Assembly (NCBI GenBank): GCA_946558695.1
Contig: CAMNTQ010000034.1
Span: forward strand, 1-34,946
Origin: an uncultured Lachnospiraceae bacterium
Lineage (GTDB): Bacteria > Bacillota > Clostridia > Lachnospirales > Lachnospiraceae
Direction: 5' to 3'
Length of the DNA: 34,946 nt
In this document: positions 7,869 through 16,058 of the stretch, piece by piece
Numbering within the stretch: the stretch's first letter is position 1
Layout: each line of letters begins with the position of its first letter
The notes under the pieces: model-generated
The model's database searches: none
What the model saw: only the letters and a program-made list of their open reading frames with translations
Told to the model about the DNA's origin: nothing
Position numbers and translations under genes: made by a program

Positions 7869-8777
7869 CTAAATATTATAAATTTCCTTTATGATCTTAA
7901 TAAAGCGTTCTACATTGGCCGTCATCGGAGCATTCTTATTGTAGACCAAATTAATATCCCGCCCCGCATCGGACTTCGGGATCGGGAATGCCAGTATCTG
8001 TCCGCCCTGCACTTCCTCCTCTGTCGCCAGCCTTGACAAGACAGAGATTCCCATTCCCTGACGCACAGAACGCTTGATGGTCTCCTGATTGTCTATACTC
8101 GCTATAATGTCCAGATCCATCGTCTCTATTCCCGCCTTGCGAAGCTGTTTCTGCGCTTCCTTTCTTGTACCGGAGCCTTCTTCACGCATGATCATGTGCT
8201 CTTTTTTGATCCACGAAATATCATCCGTCCCTCTTTCCTGTAAAGTTCGGTATTTCTCCGTATTAGGCGTAATAACCGCCAGCTTATCCTTATAGAACGG
8301 AATGTATCTGCAGTATTTCTTCTCCAGCACAGTTCCCGTAAAGCCTACGTCCGCCATACCGTTCACAATCTGCGATACAACCTCACTGCTGTCTGTCTCT
8401 ATCAGCTTGAACTGTTCGTCAGGATAACGTTTCTTGAAGTGCATGAGAACCTCCGGAAGAAGATACTGTGCCGGTATAGTAGACGCTGCAATCACAACGC
8501 AATGGCTCGACGAACTTTTCTCCCGCATATTAAAATGCTCCGCAATCTGGCACTCCAATTCCACCATTTGTTTCGCATATTTGTATAATTCCTGTCCTGC
8601 ATCAGACAGCAGCACTTCCTTTGTATTACGGATAAACAACCTTGCCCTGAGTTCTTTCTCAAGAGTCGAAACATGAGCGCTCACCGTCGGCTGCGTCAGA
8701 TATAATTCCCTTGCGGCTTTCGAGAAGCTTCCTGTCTCAACAACCTTTGCAAAAGCCTCCAATTGTTTCAAATTCAT
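7869..8777 (-). CDS. Selenium metabolism-associated LysR-family regulator
   Basis: The 302-residue LysR-type regulator has an N-terminal winged helix-turn-helix (LKQLEAFAKVVETGSFSKAARELYLTQPTVSAHVSTLE in halves, residues 3-41) and a C-terminal periplasmic-binding-like effector domain (from about 90). Its ATG overlaps the selB stop by one base (TAATG), so it is translated with SelB. A LysR subgroup linked to sel genes is known in Clostridia. The effector is unknown; a reduced selenium or sulfur compound would fit. Unlike most LysR genes it is inside the operon rather than divergent from it, suggesting autoregulation or control of other selenium genes. Confidence 0.9.
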   Translation of the reverse strand: MNLKQLEAFAKVVETGSFSKAARELYLTQPTVSAHVSTLEKELRARLFIRNTKEVLLSDAGQELYKYAKQMVELECQIAEHFNMREKSSSSHCVVIAASTIPAQYLLPEVLMHFKKRYPDEQFKLIETDSSEVVSQIVNGMADVGFTGTVLEKKYCRYIPFYKDKLAVITPNTEKYRTLQERGTDDISWIKKEHMIMREEGSGTRKEAQKQLRKAGIETMDLDIIASIDNQETIKRSVRQGMGISVLSRLATEEEVQGGQILAFPIPKSDAGRDINLVYNKNAPMTANVERFIKIIKEIYNI

Positions 8778-10690
8778 TAATATGCTACCCTTTCACTTTC
8801 TCCGCCTGTCTTTTTTGTCACTTTAATACTATCCATATATTCCAGAATCGGCTTCGCGCTCTTTCTGCTCGTCGAGAACATGTCCCGCACCTCGGCAATC
8901 GTGATGACCGGAGACTTAGAAAGCCTCTCTAAAATCTCCCTTCTGGCTTCCTCCATGTAACTCTTGAGCGTATACATGTCTTCCGCGACCTTTACCACTT
9001 TCTTTTCATGAAGCAGTATGTTCAAGATATCATCCCGTATCTCTTTCGGAATACCTTTACAATTGATTTCAGAATAACGCGCAAAATCAAAACGGCTCTT
9101 TTCAAATGTATCAAGAAAAATTCCTGATACTTGTCTGTACGTTTCATCCTTACATACTTCATATTCCGGCGTGCATAAAAATTCATCCACCCGCATAAGC
9201 CGCCCATTTTGCACCATCATTTCTATCATACGGTCAAATACATTCGGTCTCATCTTTGAAAAATAGGCTGCCTGAACTTCTGCTTTCTTGATTCCATAAC
9301 GGTACGGATATTTTCTTTCATAGGAAGACAATGTGTTTTCCAGCAGCCGTTTCGCCTCCTCAAAAGCTTCTTCATGCCATACATACGTATCTTTGCGCAT
9401 AGCGAATACATGAATCTTATTCTGTTCTTCCAGATCTTTGACATCCTTTTTCACTTCTTCTTCAGAAAGCGCCGTAAGCTTTGCAAGCTCAGATACAGTG
9501 ATCATCGTCTCTCTGTGTTCCTTTATATGAAGCTCTATGACATCAGCACTTGAACCGGATTCTTTACGCTTAAGCTCCTCTATAACATCCTCTCGGAATC
9601 GTTTCTTAATGCCCGGATTCGGCTCCAATATAACGCCGCCCCCGATCGTCTCCATCGGGGAATAAAATCTGACGATAAACTTATCTCCCCGCCTTAGCGC
9701 AACGCTCTCCTCCAGCCTAAGCTGTACCAGACCGCTCTCTCCCGGTCCGATCTCTTCCTGATCCAAAAGAACCGCGCGGCAGAGTATCTCGCTCGTTCCT
9801 GTAAAGAAATGAAGCCTTGCATGGTTCGTCAGCACACGCATGGAGCTGTCCAGTACATTTAACCTTACATCCAGAAGATCCGTCGTCTTCATACTTCCTT
9901 TAGAGGCAAGCACACATCCTCTCTGAATCTCACGTTTTTTTATGTTAGACAGATTGATTGCCACCCGCTGTCCGGCATAGCACGTATTTCTATCCTCTCC
10001 ATGCACCTGTATGCTCCGTATCTTGCTCTCTTTCCCGATCGGATACATCTCCAGTATATCTTCCTTGCGAATGGTTCCCGAAATAAGCGTGCCGGTAATA
10101 ACCGTGCCGAATCCAGACAGCGAAAATGCCCTGTCAATCGGCAGGCGCGGTATCGTATGGATATCCTTCTCTATCACTTCATCGCTTGTCATATGGCTGA
10201 TCAGTTCCACAAGCCCTTGAAGTCCTTCCCCTGTAGCCGCGGAAACCTTTACCACCGGCGCCCGCTCAAGAAAAGTCCCTTCAAACTCCTCTTTGACCTC
10301 TTCTTCAACAAGCTCCAGCCACTCTTCGTCCACAAGGTCACATTTATTCAGCACAACAATACTTTTTTCAATCCCTAACAAATGGAGAATATCCATATGC
10401 TCTCTTGTCTGGGGCATAATTCCCTCGTCCGCAGCGATCACAAGAAGCACAAGATCCATCCCTACAACGCCTGCAACCATGTTGTTGATAAATTTCTCAT
10501 GGCCCGGCACATCAATAATTCCAGCCCGGCCGCCGTTTGGCAAGTCAAAATAAGTAAATCCCAGATCAATTGTGATTCCTCTTCTCTGCTCTTCCTCCCA
10601 ACGGTCTGTATTTCTTCCTGTTAATGCTTTTATAAGGGTAGTCTTCCCGTGATCAATATGTCCTGCTGTTCCTATAATTACGTTCTTCAT
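8777..10690 (-). CDS. selB: Selenocysteine-specific translation elongation factor SelB
   Basis: This 637-residue GTPase carries Sec-tRNA-Sec to UGA codons marked by a SECIS hairpin. The G domain shows G1 GHIDHGKT (residues 10-17), G3 DVPGHE (60-64) and G4 NKCD (115-118). EF-Tu-like barrel domains follow, and the C-terminal ~270 residues are the winged-helix repeats that bind SECIS RNA (for example [17 protein letters not shown] and a final [18 protein letters not shown] wing). Length matches the family. It follows selA by 34 bases and overlaps the LysR start. Partner RNAs in this window are selC and the selD SECIS; prdB is a third client. Confidence 0.97.
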   Translation of the reverse strand: MKNVIIGTAGHIDHGKTTLIKALTGRNTDRWEEEQRRGITIDLGFTYFDLPNGGRAGIIDVPGHEKFINNMVAGVVGMDLVLLVIAADEGIMPQTREHMDILHLLGIEKSIVVLNKCDLVDEEWLELVEEEVKEEFEGTFLERAPVVKVSAATGEGLQGLVELISHMTSDEVIEKDIHTIPRLPIDRAFSLSGFGTVITGTLISGTIRKEDILEMYPIGKESKIRSIQVHGEDRNTCYAGQRVAINLSNIKKREIQRGCVLASKGSMKTTDLLDVRLNVLDSSMRVLTNHARLHFFTGTSEILCRAVLLDQEEIGPGESGLVQLRLEESVALRRGDKFIVRFYSPMETIGGGVILEPNPGIKKRFREDVIEELKRKESGSSADVIELHIKEHRETMITVSELAKLTALSEEEVKKDVKDLEEQNKIHVFAMRKDTYVWHEEAFEEAKRLLENTLSSYERKYPYRYGIKKAEVQAAYFSKMRPNVFDRMIEMMVQNGRLMRVDEFLCTPEYEVCKDETYRQVSGIFLDTFEKSRFDFARYSEINCKGIPKEIRDDILNILLHEKKVVKVAEDMYTLKSYMEEARREILERLSKSPVITIAEVRDMFSTSRKSAKPILEYMDSIKVTKKTGGESERVAY

Positions 10691-10724
10691 ATTCCCTTGT
10701 CCTTTTTAGGCGCGCCTTTCTAAA

Positions 10725-12149
10725 TCACTGTCCTATTAAACTGATCTCATTAAGCACATCAAGCTCTTTAAGCTGATCTGCAATCAATTTTACATCTCTC
10801 TCCGATATCGTCCTCATATCAAGAAGAATCTCGTCATTAACTGTTCTTGGTATAATGGGAACCGGAAGGAGACGCATACGCTCTTCCAATTCATTTACAC
10901 TGATCTTTTCCGGCCGGATCGTAACGGCCATGCTGGGAATCCGCTCAAGCGGAAGCGAACCTCCCCCAATCTGTGATTCACACGGCTTTATCTCTATTTT
11001 CGCCGGAAGTTTTTTATTTCTCAAGATCCTAAGAAGCTGCTTTGCCCGCCTATGAACCTCTTCCTGCGGTTCTGAAAGCATCCGAAGTACCGGAATGTTT
11101 TTAACCGCCTTTTCCTCTGATAAATATTCCTGAAGTACCAACTCCAACATCGCAGCAGTGAACTTATCTATTCGAAGCGCTCTTGTAAGCTGGTTTTTCT
11201 TCATCCTGTCAATATACTTTTTCTTTCCGATGATAATGCCCGCCTGGGGGCCTCCCAGAAGCTTGTCCCCGCTGAAACACACCACATCTGCACCTTTCGC
11301 AACGGACTCCTGCACCGTAGGCTCATGCGTCAGTCCGTACTTTGCCAGATCTATGAGCACGCCGCTTCCAAGATCCTCCACAACCGGTATATCATGCTCT
11401 CTGGCAAGAGGAATCAACTCGTCAATCTCCACCGAATCCGTGAATCCTACGATTCGGTAATTGCTTGTATGTACTTTGAGCAATGCCTTTGTCTCTTCGG
11501 TAATGGCATTTTCATAATCATCGTAATGCGTCTTGTTCGTAGTTCCGATCTCGACCAAAGCTGCTCCGCTCTGCTCCATCACATCCGGAATACGGAATTT
11601 ACCGCCGATCTCTATCAACTCCCCGCGGGATACGATAACCTCTCCCCCTTTTGCCAGTGAACTTAAGATAAGCAGCACGGAGGATGCATTGTTATTCACC
11701 GCCATCGCGGCCTCCGCCCCCGTAAGCTTGCACAAAAGCTTTTCAAAATGGGAATAACGCTCCCCTCTCTTACCTGCCTTTAGATTGTATTCCAGATTCG
11801 AATATCCGCTGACAAGCGCCAGCGCCCGTTTCATGTGCTCGGCGCTGACAGGCGCGCGCCCCAGATTGGTGTGAAGAATCGTACCTGTTCCGTTCACTAC
11901 CATTCGCATATTCGGCATATGCATGGCCGACACAGTACGCTCAATATGAGAAAGGAGCATTTCAATCTGTGTTTTCGCCTCATCCTCATCCTCTGCTCCT
12001 GCAATAAAACTGCGCAGCTTATCTGTTTCTATGTGAATGGCTTCCATCACCGTCTCTCTGCCGTAACGCTCTATCATTTTCTGTACATTTTCATCTTCCA
12101 AAAGCACATCGACCTTCGGGATACTCCTGTATAAAAGATTCTTGTTCAT
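10725..12149 (-). CDS. selA: L-seryl-tRNA(Sec) selenium transferase SelA
   Basis: SelA converts Ser-tRNA-Sec to Sec-tRNA-Sec with selenophosphate, using PLP. The product carries the family motifs MRMVVNGTGTILHTNLGRAP, a VNNNASSVLL stretch, EDLGSGVLIDL and the PLP lysine in CFSGDKLLGGPQAG (Lys296 with the start used here). The longest frame begins at a GTG at 12167, but a GAAGGGG box lies six bases before the ATG at 12147-12149, giving 474 residues; I prefer that start. It begins 20 bases after the selD stop and precedes selB by 34 bases, the common selD-selA-selB order. Confidence 0.97.
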   Translation of the reverse strand: MNKNLLYRSIPKVDVLLEDENVQKMIERYGRETVMEAIHIETDKLRSFIAGAEDEDEAKTQIEMLLSHIERTVSAMHMPNMRMVVNGTGTILHTNLGRAPVSAEHMKRALALVSGYSNLEYNLKAGKRGERYSHFEKLLCKLTGAEAAMAVNNNASSVLLILSSLAKGGEVIVSRGELIEIGGKFRIPDVMEQSGAALVEIGTTNKTHYDDYENAITEETKALLKVHTSNYRIVGFTDSVEIDELIPLAREHDIPVVEDLGSGVLIDLAKYGLTHEPTVQESVAKGADVVCFSGDKLLGGPQAGIIIGKKKYIDRMKKNQLTRALRIDKFTAAMLELVLQEYLSEEKAVKNIPVLRMLSEPQEEVHRRAKQLLRILRNKKLPAKIEIKPCESQIGGGSLPLERIPSMAVTIRPEKISVNELEERMRLLPVPIIPRTVNDEILLDMRTISERDVKLIADQLKELDVLNEISLIGQ

Positions 12150-12169
12150 AACATTCCCCTTCTTCACAT

Positions 12170-13210
12170 TTAAAATAATCGAATCAATTTATCACTCTTT
12201 GGCATTACTTTGCCGATCACTGATACCGTCGTATCCATACGGGCCGCTTTAAAATCAGCCATCATACCATCTAAGTTATCCGGCGATATGCTGATCAGCA
12301 GCCCTCCTGAAGTCTGCGGATCATAAAGCAGATCAAGGAAATGCTCCTTAACCGCCCCCGGCTCCACATGCCTCATGGAATATCCTCTGTTTTTGTACGC
12401 ACCGGCAGGCACAAGCCCCATCTTCGCATAATCAATGGCATCTTCTAAATAAGCAATATCATCCACCCGAAGTTCGAATGTAACTTCACTGGCCGATGCC
12501 ATCTCCACACAATGGCCCAAAAGCCCGAATCCGGTAATATCCGTACATGCAGTCACATCGTACTTTTCTACTACCTGTTTTCCCAGTTTATTTAAAGACG
12601 CCATAACTGTCTGCGCCTCTCTGATCGCTGACGGCGATGCCATCTCTGCTTTAATCGCAGTGTTGACGATCCCGCTTCCGATCTGTTTCGTCAGAACGAG
12701 AATATCTCCCGGTCTGCAGCCATAATTTTTAAATATCTTATCAGGATGTACAAAGCCGGACACACATAATCCGTATTTCGGTTCATCATCCTGTACGGAA
12801 TGTCCGCCTACCAGTACCGCTCCTGCTTCTTTCACCTTCGCTGCGCCACCCGCCAAGATGTCGCCCAAGATCGCCGGATCCAGACAATTAGGGAATCCGA
12901 CTATGTTAAGTGCAACTGCCGGCTCGCCTCCCATAGCCCAAACATCGCTTAAGGAATTGGCCGCCGCTATCTGTCCAAACATATAAGGATCATCGACAAT
13001 CGGTGTAAAGAAATCAACGGTCTGTATCATGGCGATATCATCCGTCACTTTATAAATAGCCGCGTCATCGGATGTCTCAATACCGACGAGCAGCTTATCG
13101 TCCTGGAATTTCGGCAGCTTACTCAGAACCTGAGCAAGGGTCTCCGGACCAATTTTAGCCGCTCAGCCTGCGGTCTTACTTAAACTTGTTAATCTGACAT
13201 CTGATTTCAT
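12170..13210 (-). CDS. selD: Selenide, water dikinase SelD, a selenoprotein with Sec16 (in-frame UGA)
   Basis: SelD makes selenophosphate from selenide and ATP. A naive frame starts only at 13048 and lacks the N-terminus. Reading from the ATG at 13208-13210, preceded by AGGAGG, gives MKSDVRLTSLSKTAG, then UGA at 13163-13165, then AAKIGPETLAQVL, continuing in frame to the end: 346 residues including Sec. The U-AAKIGP context is exactly the SelD active-site motif, where position 16 is Sec or Cys and Lys19 is catalytic. Downstream motifs include DFFTPIVDDPYMFGQIAAANSLSDVWAMGG and GGHSVQDDEPKYG. Automated callers are likely to truncate this gene. Its synthesis depends on selA, selB and selC, so selenophosphate supply is self-reinforcing. 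Confidence 0.96.
13131..13165 (-). promoter_or_regulatory. Bacterial SECIS-like hairpin in selD
   Basis: Starting at the UGA itself, TGAGC pairs with GCTCA 25 bases on. An apical stem GGTC/GACC encloses a CGGA tetraloop, with internal unpaired bases between the two stems. Bacterial SECIS elements sit immediately 3' of the Sec codon inside the coding region and present a small apical stem-loop to SelB, which this matches. The fold was made by eye. Confidence 0.8.
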
Positions 13211-13257
13211 ACGTCAATAATCCTCCTGTAATTTATTTAGAAAACGCTTATATTACG

Positions 13258-13318
13258 CGTACTTCTCAAAGTAGGGTATCTGAAATAAGAGCCATGCCTC
13301 TGCTTTTGAAGAAGTACG
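13258..13318. other. Long-stem structured element in the yedF-selD gap
   Basis: The 155-base gap between yedF and selD contains CGTACTTC and GAAGTACG as a perfect 8-bp stem. After one bulged base it continues as a 5-bp TCAAA/TTTGA stem enclosing about 34 bases. Within those is an AGAG/CTCT mini-hairpin. On the minus strand it would be in the selD leader or the yedF-selD intercistronic RNA. On the plus strand a TTTTTT run follows 5 bases after the stem, so a plus-strand terminator is an alternative, though no plus-strand gene reads in. I do not recognise a known riboswitch. Confidence 0.5.
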
Positions 13319-13365
13319 ACTCTTTTTTGCAAATTATAAATAGCTCTTTATCTAATATTTCCCAT

Positions 13366-13971
13366 CTATGGTCTGACAATTCTTCCGGCTTTTGCCATTG
13401 TCTCCACAATGCTGTACATATTCGTCACAGTACCTACCTGAAGTTTCTCCTTCAGCCCGTAATAATCAAGGCATGTCCCGCACGTCATAATCTCAACGCC
13501 CTGCGCCTCCAAGGCCTTCAGGTCTTCCAGCGAATCAGAGCCTTCTGCGGTCAGCGTTGCTCCGCCGTTATAAAACAGCATCGTCTTTGGCAGCGTATCA
13601 AGCTGTGTCACTGCAAAGATAAATCCTTTGATCAATACCTTCCCTAACTCGTCATTACCCGTCCCCATACGGTCAGACGAAACTACTACAACCGTGTTAT
13701 CTCTTGCATCCGGCACACAACTCACCTCTTCCTCCTCTGCTGCCGAAGGAGCGCCCTCCATCTGAATCATAATCTTAAACTCTGCGTCAGAAACCTTCTC
13801 AGAAGATACCTGTCCGCCCGATGCCGCCGCCATCTTCGTTACGTTCTGAACAGCAATCCCATTGTCCACCAGTACTTCGATGGTCTCCGGACCGGTTAGA
13901 GCCTGCATTGCCTTTTTGGTCTTTATAACCGGGATCGGGCAATTGTCTCCCATTGCGTTGACTGTAATCAT
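13366..13971 (-). CDS. yedF: Selenium metabolism protein YedF
   Basis: The N-terminal ~70 residues are a TusA/SirA-like domain with the CPxP motif (DNCPIPVIKTKKAM; Cys11). The C-terminal part (after the acidic GAPSAAEEEEV linker) is DsrE-like, with VVVVSSDRMGTGNDELGKVL and a CGTCLDYYGL cysteine pair. This two-domain form is the YedF of selenium users; it is thought to help handle selenium or sulfur but its reaction is unknown. The longest frame starts at 14010. An AAAGGTGG box precedes the ATG at 13969-13971, giving 201 residues and removing a non-conserved-looking prefix. It is first in line upstream of selD and probably part of the same regulon. Confidence 0.93.
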   Translation of the reverse strand: MITVNAMGDNCPIPVIKTKKAMQALTGPETIEVLVDNGIAVQNVTKMAAASGGQVSSEKVSDAEFKIMIQMEGAPSAAEEEEVSCVPDARDNTVVVVSSDRMGTGNDELGKVLIKGFIFAVTQLDTLPKTMLFYNGGATLTAEGSDSLEDLKALEAQGVEIMTCGTCLDYYGLKEKLQVGTVTNMYSIVETMAKAGRIVRP

Positions 13972-14068
13972 AATGTTACCACCTTTCCACCCATTTCCCA
14001 AATTATACAATACAGAGATATTCTATCACTGATTCATAAAAAGGTAAATGGATATTTAAAATTTATCG

Positions 14069-14728
14069 TTACAGTTCATCTATATTTACATCTATAGGCG
14101 AACTGTAAGAATACAGAATCCTGTATGCGCCGTCTTTATAGTATGCCGGCTTCATATCCCCCTTGCGGAATGCCGCAAGGAATTGCCCGAAGGTACGTAT
14201 CTCTTCCGGGAAATAAGTAACACACACGCCCACCTTCTCCGGCACATGGCAGTCACTGGCTCCCAAAGGGAAAAGACTTAAACGCTTCGCATACTCAGCC
14301 GCCTTCCTGCACGCCTCCTTTGAAGTACTTCCATTCAAGACCTCAAGACCGTCAAGTCCTTTGACCTTTAGAACGTGTTCTTCCAGTCCCCGGCGGTTAT
14401 TGCGAAACGGATGCGCAGCAAAACAAATTCCTCCCTGCGCTTTTACAAAATCAATAAAATCCTGTGCAGGTATCCGCTCCTTCGGACAATCTTCAATCCC
14501 AAAAGCAACAATATCGCCCTGCAGCGAATAGAACTCAACCCCCACAAACACAGGAAACCCTGTTTTTTCCGTATATTCTTGCGCATATTCCTTAAAACCC
14601 ATGCTGTCATGGTCAGTAATGCAGACCGCGCCAAGCCCCTTCTCTTTTGCAATCTTTACAATCTCATCCAGTTTCAAAAAACTGTCCTTTGAATATGTCA
14701 TCTCATGCATGTGTACGTCAATAAACAT
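14069..14728 (-). CDS. PHP-domain metal-dependent phosphoesterase
   Basis: The 219-residue protein has PHP superfamily motifs: HMH at residues 6-8, ITDHDS at about 37-42, GVEF, a FAAHPF histidine and a GASDCH motif near residue 178. Together these form a trinuclear metal site. Such stand-alone PHP proteins hydrolyse phosphoesters such as nucleotides, 3'-phosphoadenosine phosphate or histidinol phosphate; the substrate cannot be named here. It lies upstream of yedF on the same strand with a gap of about 97 bases, and may or may not be part of the selenium operon. Confidence 0.85.
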   Translation of the reverse strand: MFIDVHMHEMTYSKDSFLKLDEIVKIAKEKGLGAVCITDHDSMGFKEYAQEYTEKTGFPVFVGVEFYSLQGDIVAFGIEDCPKERIPAQDFIDFVKAQGGICFAAHPFRNNRRGLEEHVLKVKGLDGLEVLNGSTSKEACRKAAEYAKRLSLFPLGASDCHVPEKVGVCVTYFPEEIRTFGQFLAAFRKGDMKPAYYKDGAYRILYSYSSPIDVNIDEL

Positions 14729-14840
14729 TCATAATTCCCCTTTTTCAATGACTTCTTTATCTTCTATTATATAGTCAGCGGGCCAAGTCTTCAAATAGAG
14801 AATTATTATATGTATCTCTATATATTTATATTATCTATAA

Positions 14841-14872
14841 TTGATGTTTTACAGTTGTTCTGCAGACATCAA
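14841..14872. repeat. Dyad in the PHP-rubredoxin divergent intergenic region
   Basis: TTGATGT and ACATCAA form a 7-bp dyad with an inner CAG/CTG, lying between the divergent PHP and rubredoxin genes. No U-tract follows on either side, so an operator is more likely than a terminator. A TATAAT box (14917-14922) lies ahead of rubredoxin without a clear -35. Nothing else is visible in 14729-14968. Confidence 0.4.
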
Positions 14873-14968
14873 CAAAAGTTTATAGAATTTTTCTTTTTTT
14901 TCTTCCTCATATCCGTTATAATTAAGAGACGCTAAGGAATACTATGAATGAAATGGAGGCTTACGATT

Positions 14969-15130
14969 ATGAAAAAATATGTATGTGAACCATGTGGATA
15001 TGTATATGATCCTGAAGTTGGAGATCCGGACGGCGGAATCGCTCCGGGAACAGCATTTGAGGATATTCCGGAAGATTGGGTATGCCCGATCTGCGGAATG
15101 GGAAAAGACGTGTTCGTAGCAGAAGAATAG
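14969..15130 (+). CDS. Rubredoxin
   Basis: This 53-residue rubredoxin is a one-iron electron carrier. It has the two CxxC knuckles [10 protein letters not shown] (residues 5-14) and CPICGMGKD (38-46), and the conserved aromatic and PEDWVCP features. A longer frame starts at 14948, but GGAGG at 14955-14959 points to the ATG at 14969. It may serve oxygen or peroxide reduction in this anaerobe. It is monocistronic: a bidirectional terminator overlaps its last codons. Confidence 0.96.
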   Translation: MKKYVCEPCGYVYDPEVGDPDGGIAPGTAFEDIPEDWVCPICGMGKDVFVAEE

Positions 15131-15148
15131 GCAAATGCCTATTCTTCT
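15121..15148. terminator. Bidirectional terminator overlapping both stop codons
   Basis: AGAAGAATAGGCA and its exact complement form a 13-bp stem with an AA centre (effectively a 4-base loop). U-tracts follow the palindrome on the plus strand. It contains the stop codon of rubredoxin and that of the convergent HAD gene; both proteins end in Glu-Glu as a result. Confidence 0.85.
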
Positions 15149-15789
15149 TTTAATAATGCAATCACATCATATAGTGTATGAAATTTTTTATATGTAAGAG
15201 CAAGAGTCTCTTCATCCGGTTGAAGCAAATCCGGAATGACAATCACCTTAAGCCCTGCCGCATACGCTGAACAGATGCCTGCCGGCGCATCTTCCAAAGC
15301 CAGACAGTCCTTCGGCAACATCCCGATACTCTCACACGCTTTTATGTAAATCTCTGGATCAGGCTTCGTGTTTTCTACCATGTCACCAAAGATTCCGCCG
15401 TCAAAGAATTGCCAGATTCCTGCATCTGTCAGTTCTTTTACTGCATACGCGCGACTTGTAGAAGTCGCGACAGCTATTTTATATCCACGATCCTTTGCAT
15501 AGAAAAGCAATTCCTTTGCGCCTGCTTTCAGCGGGATACCACCTTTCCCCACAATCCTGAAAAATATATCGCTTGTCCTTCGATTAAAATCTTCCAAAGG
15601 AAAATCCGCGCCATAAGCATTCCTGAAATATTCATTCCGTGCTTTCCTGTTCAGGCCAAGCGTGTGATAGATATGTTCGCCAATACCCGGAATTCCCATC
15701 TCTCTCCCGGCTTCATTCCACGAACGCTTCACGATTCTTTCGGAATCCAGTAAAAGTCCGTCCATATCAAATACAAGCGCCTTTATCAA
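15139..15789 (-). CDS. HAD-superfamily phosphatase/phosphomutase (beta-PGM-like)
   Basis: The 216-residue protein has HAD motif I FDMDGLLLDSE (nucleophile Asp8, acid Asp10), motif II ATSTSRAY, motif III lysine in NTKPDPEIY and motif IV LEDAPAGICSAYAAGL. The helical cap lies between motifs I and II (subfamily IA, beta-phosphoglucomutase/DOG phosphatase type). The substrate is not determinable. The start is a TTG at 15787-15789, with GGGGG about nine bases upstream. That TTG overlaps the TGA stop of the 53-residue ORF, suggesting translational coupling. Confidence 0.9.
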   Translation of the reverse strand: MIKALVFDMDGLLLDSERIVKRSWNEAGREMGIPGIGEHIYHTLGLNRKARNEYFRNAYGADFPLEDFNRRTSDIFFRIVGKGGIPLKAGAKELLFYAKDRGYKIAVATSTSRAYAVKELTDAGIWQFFDGGIFGDMVENTKPDPEIYIKACESIGMLPKDCLALEDAPAGICSAYAAGLKVIVIPDLLQPDEETLALTYKKFHTLYDVIALLKEE

Positions 15790-15947
15790 AACTCAATCCC
15801 CCGTCCAAGCGCATCCTTCAGATAGGTGGATACATCTTCAAGCTTGTGAACAATCTCCATCTTCTCTTCCCACTCATCGCCGGTCATATCCTTGTCGATC
15901 AGGCATTTTTGAATATGCTTAACCTCTTTGATCAATTCTTCTGTCAT
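15786..15947 (-). CDS. Small 53-residue hypothetical protein
   Basis: This short ORF starts MTEELIKEVKHIQKC and ends ALGRGIEF. It is soluble, acidic and predicted helical, with no signal or membrane segment. A GGGGG ribosome binding site lies 10 bases before its ATG, and its stop overlaps the TTG start of the HAD gene (TTGA), which argues that it is translated. No family is recognised. It may couple translation into the HAD gene or regulate it. Confidence 0.7.
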   Translation of the reverse strand: MTEELIKEVKHIQKCLIDKDMTGDEWEEKMEIVHKLEDVSTYLKDALGRGIEF

Positions 15948-16058
15948 ATAAATCTACCCCCTTCTCGAAAACAGCTTATCATTCCTGATATCACATGATA
16001 TCTATTAAAAATAGTATACCATGTTTCAAAGATTTGTGGAATAAAAAAATAAAATGCC

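Noticed and set aside
12170..13048. selD as a 292-residue gene starting at a GTG
   Set aside because: The upstream frame through the UGA encodes the SelD active site and has a ribosome binding site, so the short version is an artefact of reading UGA as stop.
13294..13647. Plus-strand frame overlapping yedF
   Set aside because: It is antisense to a well-supported yedF gene and has no recognisable features.
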